In this document: positions 58,864 to 64,000 of the stretch, in pieces | Position numbering within the stretch: the stretch's first letter is position 1 | Layout of the letters: each line of letters begins with the position of its first letter | DNA from: JADZAI01 sp964390465 | Lineage (GTDB): Bacteria > Pseudomonadota > Alphaproteobacteria > Micropepsales > Micropepsaceae | Reading direction: 5' to 3' | Length of the DNA stretch: 64,000 bases | Assembly: GCA_964390465.1 (NCBI GenBank) | Contig: CAYMIJ010000001.1 | Location: 348,306 to 412,305 of the forward strand | Notes under the pieces: generated by a model | Databases searched by the model: none | What the model saw: the letters and a program-made list of their open reading frames with translations, nothing else | Told to the model about the DNA's origin: nothing | Made by a program: the position numbers and the translations under genes

Positions 58864-60825
58864 ATGAAGCAATCCTTCTACGCGCTGACATCTCTACGCC
58901 GCTTTCAGAAGATGTCGCTGCAGATTGTTGCGGACAGCGCGATCATCGCACTTGCCTTTGTCTCGGCGATGGCGCTGCGCCTCGAAAACCTTCAGACACT
59001 CACCAGCTTGGAGACATGGCTGCCCATCGCCGTCATGTGGCCGCTGACCATAGCCGGGTTCTGGGCGTCTGGCCTCTATCAGACGGTTATCCGTTACATG
59101 TCTCCCGATGGGCTATGGGGCATCGGCGTGGTGTCCTTGCTATCGGCGCTGGGTCTGGCCATCACCAATGCGGGGGCAGGGTCGCCCCTGCCGCGCTCGA
59201 TCCCCATGATCTATGCGATCTTGCTGTTCACTATGGTCAGCGGGCTGCGCTTCTTCGCGAAAGGTGTTTTTCGACAGACCAATAAGCTCATCAAGCGGCC
59301 AGTTCTGATCTATGGCGCTGGCGAAGCCGGCCGTCAGCTTCTCATCGCGCTCACCCAGGGCCGGGAATACGCCCCTGTAGGACTGGTCGATGACGACAGA
59401 AACCTGCAAGGCATGCTGGTGGGCGGACTGCGTGTGCAAAAGCCCACGGACCTGCCAGGTCTGGTGGAAAAAACCTCGGCGGCGGAAATGCTTCTGGCGA
59501 TGCCCAGCATCAGCCGCAAACGCCGACAGGAGATCATCCAGTCGGTCGAATACCTGCAGCTTGAAATCAAGACCATTCCTTCGGTGGCTGACATCATCAG
59601 CGGGCGCGAGGTCATCAGCGATCTGCGCCCGGTTTCTCCCGCTGATCTTCTTGGCCGTGACCCAGTCACGCCGGTGCACGAGCTCATGTCTGAGAACATC
59701 ACGGGCAAAGCCGTGATGGTGACAGGTGCCGGTGGCTCCATCGGCAGCGAGCTGTGTCGGCAGATCCTGTCTCAGAACCCGCAATGTCTTATCCTTTTTG
59801 AACTGTCTGAATTCGCGCTCTATGCCATTGAGGCCGATCTGACCGACATCATCAGGCGTAACGGCAGCAGAACCCGAATCATACCGATCCTTGGCTCCGT
59901 GCAGAACCGCGCCCGCCTTGAATCCGTCATCCAGACCTATCGGGTGCAGACCATTTATCATGCCGCCGCCTACAAGCATGTGCCGCTGGTTGAAGAAAAC
60001 GTCATCGAAGGCATTCAGAACAATGTTTTCGGAACACTCACAACAGCGCAGGCGGCCAGGAAATGCGGGGTTGAGCGCTTCATTCTCGTTTCCACCGACA
60101 AAGCGGTGCGTCCGAAGAATGTCATGGGCGCGTCCAAGCGGCTTGCCGAACTCGCCTGCCAGGCCTTGGCCAAGGAAACGAACAATACAGTTTTCTCGAT
60201 GGTGCGATTTGGCAATGTGCTGGGATCATCAGGCTCGGTGATCCCGTTGTTCCAGACGCAGATTTCCAGAGGCGGCCCTGTCACCGTCACACACCGCGAC
60301 ATCAACCGTTATTTCATGACCATCCCCGAAGCCGCACAGCTTGTCATTCAGGCGGGCGCAATGGGCAAAGGGGGCGATGTCTTCGTGCTCGACATGGGCG
60401 AGCCTGTGAAGATCCTGGACCTCGCAATGACGATGATCAGACTTCAGGGACAGATCCCTTATGTCACCGATGCAACGGACCCGGAAGAACCGCAGCCCGG
60501 CCACATGCCCATCCACATCACCGGCCTCAGGAAAGGCGAAAAACTCTACGAGGAACTCCTGATCGGTGAGAACCCAAGCGGCACTCAGCATCCGCGCATC
60601 ATGACGGCCTCGGAAATATCCCTCTCGCCGGATGCCATGCGCAGCATTCTCGATCAGCTTCACGCCGCCTGTGTGTCGCTGGATATGGCCGCCCTGCGAC
60701 GGCTGCTGATTGAAACACCACTTGGCTATGACCCGACTGATGCCGAGCTTGCCGATCTGATCTGGGTTGAGGGTAAGCGGTCTGTGGTGCCAGGGCTGCG
60801 CGTGATCGACGGCAGCCGCGCCTAG
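58864..60825 (+). CDS. Membrane-bound nucleotide-sugar 4,6-dehydratase, FlaA1/CapD/WbpM family
   Basis: I start at the ATG at 58864 (653 residues), with GGAAG upstream. Four membrane helices (about 18-150) precede a CoA-binding-like Rossmann domain (PVLIYGAGEAGRQLL) and the SDR dehydratase domain from about 290: VTGAGGSIGSELCRQIL (NAD binding), HAAAYKHVPLVEEN, STDKAVRPKNVMGASKRLAE. The MxxxK form of the catalytic pair (MGASK) instead of YxxxK is typical of this family. It makes 4-keto-6-deoxy sugars from UDP-GlcNAc-type substrates for surface polysaccharide or glycan. No glycosyltransferases are adjacent in the window. Confidence 0.9.
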   Translation: MKQSFYALTSLRRFQKMSLQIVADSAIIALAFVSAMALRLENLQTLTSLETWLPIAVMWPLTIAGFWASGLYQTVIRYMSPDGLWGIGVVSLLSALGLAITNAGAGSPLPRSIPMIYAILLFTMVSGLRFFAKGVFRQTNKLIKRPVLIYGAGEAGRQLLIALTQGREYAPVGLVDDDRNLQGMLVGGLRVQKPTDLPGLVEKTSAAEMLLAMPSISRKRRQEIIQSVEYLQLEIKTIPSVADIISGREVISDLRPVSPADLLGRDPVTPVHELMSENITGKAVMVTGAGGSIGSELCRQILSQNPQCLILFELSEFALYAIEADLTDIIRRNGSRTRIIPILGSVQNRARLESVIQTYRVQTIYHAAAYKHVPLVEENVIEGIQNNVFGTLTTAQAARKCGVERFILVSTDKAVRPKNVMGASKRLAELACQALAKETNNTVFSMVRFGNVLGSSGSVIPLFQTQISRGGPVTVTHRDINRYFMTIPEAAQLVIQAGAMGKGGDVFVLDMGEPVKILDLAMTMIRLQGQIPYVTDATDPEEPQPGHMPIHITGLRKGEKLYEELLIGENPSGTQHPRIMTASEISLSPDAMRSILDQLHAACVSLDMAALRRLLIETPLGYDPTDAELADLIWVEGKRSVVPGLRVIDGSRA

Positions 60826-60914
60826 TCTCTGCATCGGCAACTGTCAGCTTTGGTCCGGCGCTGATTGCAATTGTGCACGTCGCCGCGCATATGGGCGCCC
60901 TTATGGAGAACCCG

Positions 60915-62117
60915 ATGCCCGCACGCACATTGGAAAAACGCATCGCATCCGCGCCGAAGCGCTTTGCCAGTGTGGCGCAGGCGATTGAAAAGCGACAGCC
61001 ACGCGAGCCGGTCTACGCGCTTTATCCAAGGCGCATCTCACGTGCGGTCAAAACCTTCATGACGGGCTTTCCCGGCACCACCATGTATGCGGTGAAGGCC
61101 AATCCTGCGCCGCCGCTGCTCGATCTCATCTACAAAGCGGGGCTTCGGGATTTTGATACGGCGTCGCTGCCGGAAGTGAAGCTGATCGCCGGCCGCTTCA
61201 AGGACGCGCGCTGTCATTTCATGGCACCGATCCGCATACGCGGCACCACGGGTGAAGCCTATCGCAAATATGGCGTCACCAGTTTCGTGATCGACGACGA
61301 GCGCGAGCTTCAGCGGCTGATCGAGGAAACCGGCATCACGACACCATCCGAACGAAAACGCGTGAAGGTTTTTGTGCGGCTGTCGACGCCGGTGGATGGT
61401 GCCTTTCTCGAACTCTCATCGAAGTTCGGCCTTGATGCTGGCGAAGGTGGTGCGCTGCTGAAGAAAGTGGCGGCGGCGGGTTTCGTTCCGGCGCTGACCT
61501 TTCATGTCGGCTCATTGTGCATCCGCCCCATGGCCTATCGTCAGGCGCTGGAAATCTGCCGCGATGCCGTGAACGCTTCAGATGTTGAACTGGGCGGGTT
61601 TGATGTCGGCGGCGGCTTTCCTGCACCCTATCCAGGCGTGCCTGCCCCGTCACTCGACGAATATTTCTACGCGATCCGCGAAGCCCGCAAGACGCTGCGC
61701 CTGTCGAAAAAGGCTGATCTGTTCTGCGAGCCGGGGCGCGCCATCTGCGCGGAAGGCATCTCGGTCATAACCCAGGTCATCCGCCGCAAGAACGACCGGC
61801 TGTATCTGAACGATGGCGTCTATGGCAGCTTTGACGAGATGACCCTGCCCGACTGGAACATCGACTATCCCCGCCGCGTCTATATGCGCACAGGCGCGGG
61901 CAAGGTGGTGGAAGTGGGCGGCCCGCGCCGCCCGTTCCGTATCTACGGCCCCACCTGCGACACGCTCGACAAGATGCCGCGCCCCATCCTGCTGCCCCAG
62001 AATCTGGGGGACGAGGACTGGATCGAGTTCGGGATGCTGGGGGCCTATTCCTGCGCCCTGCGCACGGGTTTCAACGGCTTTTACCCGGATGAGTGGGTCG
62101 AAGTGCAGGAAAACTAA
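60915..62117 (+). CDS. PLP-dependent ornithine/lysine-type decarboxylase
   Basis: The 400-residue enzyme (ATG at 60915, GGAG 6 bases upstream) belongs to the alanine racemase-fold (group IV) decarboxylases. PLP-binding Lys61 lies in MYAVKANPAP, the phosphate-binding glycine loop in FDVGGGFPAPYPG, FHVGS near residue 203 and CEPGRAI near 275. The substrate-side Cys is in GPTCDTLD. These match eukaryotic-type ornithine decarboxylase and its lysine/ornithine relatives. It makes putrescine (or cadaverine), the precursor used by speE in this same window. It lies 90 bases after the dehydratase gene on the same strand; no polyamine-responsive leader could be recognised in that short gap. Confidence 0.88.
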   Translation: MPARTLEKRIASAPKRFASVAQAIEKRQPREPVYALYPRRISRAVKTFMTGFPGTTMYAVKANPAPPLLDLIYKAGLRDFDTASLPEVKLIAGRFKDARCHFMAPIRIRGTTGEAYRKYGVTSFVIDDERELQRLIEETGITTPSERKRVKVFVRLSTPVDGAFLELSSKFGLDAGEGGALLKKVAAAGFVPALTFHVGSLCIRPMAYRQALEICRDAVNASDVELGGFDVGGGFPAPYPGVPAPSLDEYFYAIREARKTLRLSKKADLFCEPGRAICAEGISVITQVIRRKNDRLYLNDGVYGSFDEMTLPDWNIDYPRRVYMRTGAGKVVEVGGPRRPFRIYGPTCDTLDKMPRPILLPQNLGDEDWIEFGMLGAYSCALRTGFNGFYPDEWVEVQEN

Positions 62118-62208
62118 GCCTGATGATGCGCAAATAAAGCTGCAATGGAACGGAATGTTTACACCATAGGCTGACTATTGGCGGGCTCATTTCACTCGTC
62201 CATTGCCT

Positions 62209-63327
62209 ATGTCCAGCTCGAACGACAATCTTCAGACGCTGATCGACCTCGCCAGAGAACCCTCCAGCGACAAGCGCCGCGAGTTGCTGCGCCAGATGAC
62301 AGATCTGTTCATGGAGGCCCCGGCAGCCCATTCCGATCTCGCCCGTTCACAGTTCGGCGAGATCCTCGGCACCATTGCCCATGAAATGGAAATGGAGGTG
62401 CGCCAGACTCTGGCCGCGCGCCTCGCTCATGTGCCCGAAGCGCCGCACGCGCTCATCCTTCAGCTCGCCAGCGATGAAATCCATGTCGCGCGCGACATTC
62501 TTCAGAACAGCAAGGTGCTGCGCGATCAGGATCTGGTTGCCCTCGCTTCGCTTCAGACACAGGAACACCTGCACGCCATCGCCAGCCGTGAAACGGTCAG
62601 TGCCACCGTTTCGGATGTTCTGGTCCAGCGCGGCGACGAACGCGTGCTGACCGCCGTGATTTCGAACGATGGTGCCGAAATTTCACGCAGCGCCATGGAA
62701 ACGCTCACCGAGCGTATTGAAACCATGCCAGCCCTCAGCGCGCCTCTGGTCTCGCGCAGTGATGTGCCGGCTGACCTGCTGAACGAGCTGTTCTTCAAGG
62801 TCACATCCGAACTGCGCCGTGTCATCATCAGCAAGATGGACAATATCGACCCCGTCCTCATCGACGGGGCCATCAGGCAGACCGAACGGCGCATCAAGGC
62901 CCGCGCCACACCGACCGACCCGGATGAAGCGCGCGCCATGGCTTTCCTTGACGAACTCGCGCGCAACAGCACGATCAATGAAGGCACGCTCGTCACTGTC
63001 GCGCGCCAGCACCGCTTCCCGGAAACCGCCGCTGTTCTGGCGCGTCTGGCCGACATCGACTTCAAGACGGCCAAGCGCGTGCTCAGCGATGCGGCGCGAC
63101 CGGAGTCGCTGGTCATCGTGTGCCGCGCCTGCCGCTTCACACGCGAGACGTTCTCCACCCTCACCTTCAAGCTGAAGGATGGCTCGCGCCTCGCCCATGG
63201 CGATCAGCAACCTGTGCATTCGGTTTTTGAGATCATGACGCTCTACGACAAGGTGCCGGTCGATGCCGCCCAGCGCGTGATCCGCTTCTGGCGCATGCGC
63301 AAGTCGGCCGACACCGCCGCCGCCTGA
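62209..63327 (+). CDS. DUF2336 protein
   Basis: The 372-residue protein (ATG at 62209; a TTG 6 bases earlier is possible) is soluble and built of short helical repeats like HEAT repeats: ARLAHVPEAPHALILQLASD, VARDILQNSKVLRDQDLVAL, HLHAIASRETVSATVSDVLV, QRGDERVLTAVISNDGAEIS. This pattern is the DUF2336 family of alphaproteobacteria. Function is unknown; repeat proteins of this shape usually bind other proteins. It follows the decarboxylase gene by 91 bases. The gene is complete. Confidence 0.82.
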   Translation: MSSSNDNLQTLIDLAREPSSDKRRELLRQMTDLFMEAPAAHSDLARSQFGEILGTIAHEMEMEVRQTLAARLAHVPEAPHALILQLASDEIHVARDILQNSKVLRDQDLVALASLQTQEHLHAIASRETVSATVSDVLVQRGDERVLTAVISNDGAEISRSAMETLTERIETMPALSAPLVSRSDVPADLLNELFFKVTSELRRVIISKMDNIDPVLIDGAIRQTERRIKARATPTDPDEARAMAFLDELARNSTINEGTLVTVARQHRFPETAAVLARLADIDFKTAKRVLSDAARPESLVIVCRACRFTRETFSTLTFKLKDGSRLAHGDQQPVHSVFEIMTLYDKVPVDAAQRVIRFWRMRKSADTAAA

Positions 63328-63433
63328 TTCAGACTGTGATGGTCCTGTGAAGACCGGCCACGCGCGCCTTCACCATCCATCCTCGGTAACAACGCCCCCG
63401 CCCCGGCTGGCCCTCCTTGCGATGGGCCCACGC

Positions 63434-63783
63434 TCTTTCCTCCCTCTATGACTTGGCGCTCGGTCTCTTTCCTCCCCGCTTGGATCGTGCGGGCATGAAC
63501 GCTTTCCTCCCTCTATGACTTAGCGCCCGGTCTCTTTCCTCCCCGCACGGATGGTGCGGGCATGAATGCTTTGCTCCCTCTATGTCTCAGTGCTCGGTCT
63601 CTTTCCTCCCCGCATGGATCGTGCGGGCATGAACGCTTTCCTCCCTCCATGACTTATTGCTCACTCTCTTTCCTCCCCCGCTTGGATCGTGCGGGCATGA
63701 ACGCTTTCCTCCTTCCATGACTAGGCGCCCGGTCTCTTTCCTCCCCCGTTTACGGGGGAGGTGCCTCGCAGAGGCGGAGGGGG
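63434..63783. repeat. 67-bp tandem repeat array ending in a REP-like palindrome
   Basis: Units begin TTTCCTCCCTC-ATGACT at 63436, 63503, 63570, 63637 and 63705: period 67, 67, 67, 68, so four full units and a partial fifth. Each unit holds a hairpin of the type CCCGC...GCGGG around GGATCGT. The array ends in CTCCCCC-GTTTACG-GGGGAG and GCCTC-GCA-GAGGC (63740-63783), matching the REP-like element at 53766-53812. No open frame runs through it; the 63328-63433 stretch before it shows only weak similarity to a unit. Confidence 0.8.
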
Positions 63784-64000
63784 ATGTTGACTGGCAGAAA
63801 GCGTGTGACTGCGAATAATGCTCAACTCACTCATGAGTCGTGTCATTCGCGCTTCTTTTCCACTAACCTATGAAGTTTTGCCAATGAAGTGCAAATCAAC
63901 CCCGACATCCATGGAAACGGGCACAATTTCACAAGGCATTGACAAGCAGTTGGAAGGGGGTAGGTTGAGCGCCTCACCGCATCTTTCGGCGGACGGAAAC
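63784..64000. promoter_or_regulatory. Gene-free right end with a candidate promoter
   Basis: No open frame is visible. TTGACA at 63939-63944, a 16-base spacer and TAGGTT at 63961-63966 form a plausible plus-strand promoter, so a transcript may begin about 63973 and run off the window. The last bases (CGCATCTTTCGGCGG) could fold, so an RNA gene or a leader is possible, but I cannot identify it. Confidence 0.4.

Noticed and set aside
60826..60914. speF-type regulatory RNA upstream of the decarboxylase
   Set aside because: The gap is only 89 bases, far shorter than the known speF leader, and I saw no matching core.
63434..63783. CRISPR array
   Set aside because: The period is regular, but the whole 67-bp unit repeats with scattered changes. 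There are no constant repeats separated by unique spacers, and no cas genes.

Overview
The window reads as chromosomal DNA of a GC-rich alphaproteobacterium. Support comes from a Rhodobacter-type gene transfer agent (GTA) cluster, a DUF2336 protein, a DUF5330 protein, a DivJ/PleC-like PAS histidine kinase, a full-length GlnE, and ccm (system I) cytochrome c maturation genes. Gene content fits Hyphomicrobiales or Parvibaculales better than Rhodobacterales, but I cannot fix the genus from sequence alone. I saw no tRNA, rRNA, insertion sequence or CRISPR array.

Layout. 0-2.3 kb: a PelA-like exported protein and a membrane-anchored helical-repeat partner. 2.3-14 kb: polyamine metabolism and transport (gamma-glutamylpolyamine synthetase-like enzyme, solute-binding protein, speD, speE, permeases and ATPase). 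These are interleaved with a TauE permease, an ECF sigma / anti-sigma / periplasmic sensor trio, and a class A beta-lactamase divergent from a LysR regulator. 14-19 kb: glnE, HU and an MFS transporter. 19-22.6 kb: a DegP protease with an OmpR/histidine kinase pair. 22.7-30.5 kb: ccmE-ccmF-ccmH, with ccmI split off by a DUF4139 protein, a YjbR protein and a Tet-type MFS pump. 30.5-40.4 kb: small secreted proteins, a CoA-transferase, a membrane protein and a protein of unknown function, a PepSY/OmpR/histidine kinase trio, and a pair of acyl-CoA dehydrogenases.

40.5-55.7 kb (all minus strand) is a GTA cluster in canonical order: small terminase, large terminase, portal, g3.5, protease, capsid, adaptor, tail terminator, tail tube, two chaperone-like proteins, short tape measure, g12, g13, g14 peptidase and g15 megatron. 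A DUF2793 protein, an M15 peptidase and a one-helix holin-like protein follow. No g7 stopper is present in the usual place. The most interesting signal is regulatory. Two near-identical promoter blocks (TTGACA, 17 bp, TATATA, then a shared 16-bp tail) sit in front of the small terminase and in front of the portal gene, and each is followed by a terminator-like hairpin before its first gene. That layout suggests attenuation or antitermination control of GTA production.

56-64 kb: DUF5330 protein, an AT-rich gap, the DivJ-like kinase, a short BLUF blue-light sensor, a FlaA1/CapD-type nucleotide-sugar dehydratase, an ornithine/lysine-type decarboxylase (a further polyamine gene), the DUF2336 protein, then a 67-bp tandem repeat array and a candidate promoter running off the right edge.
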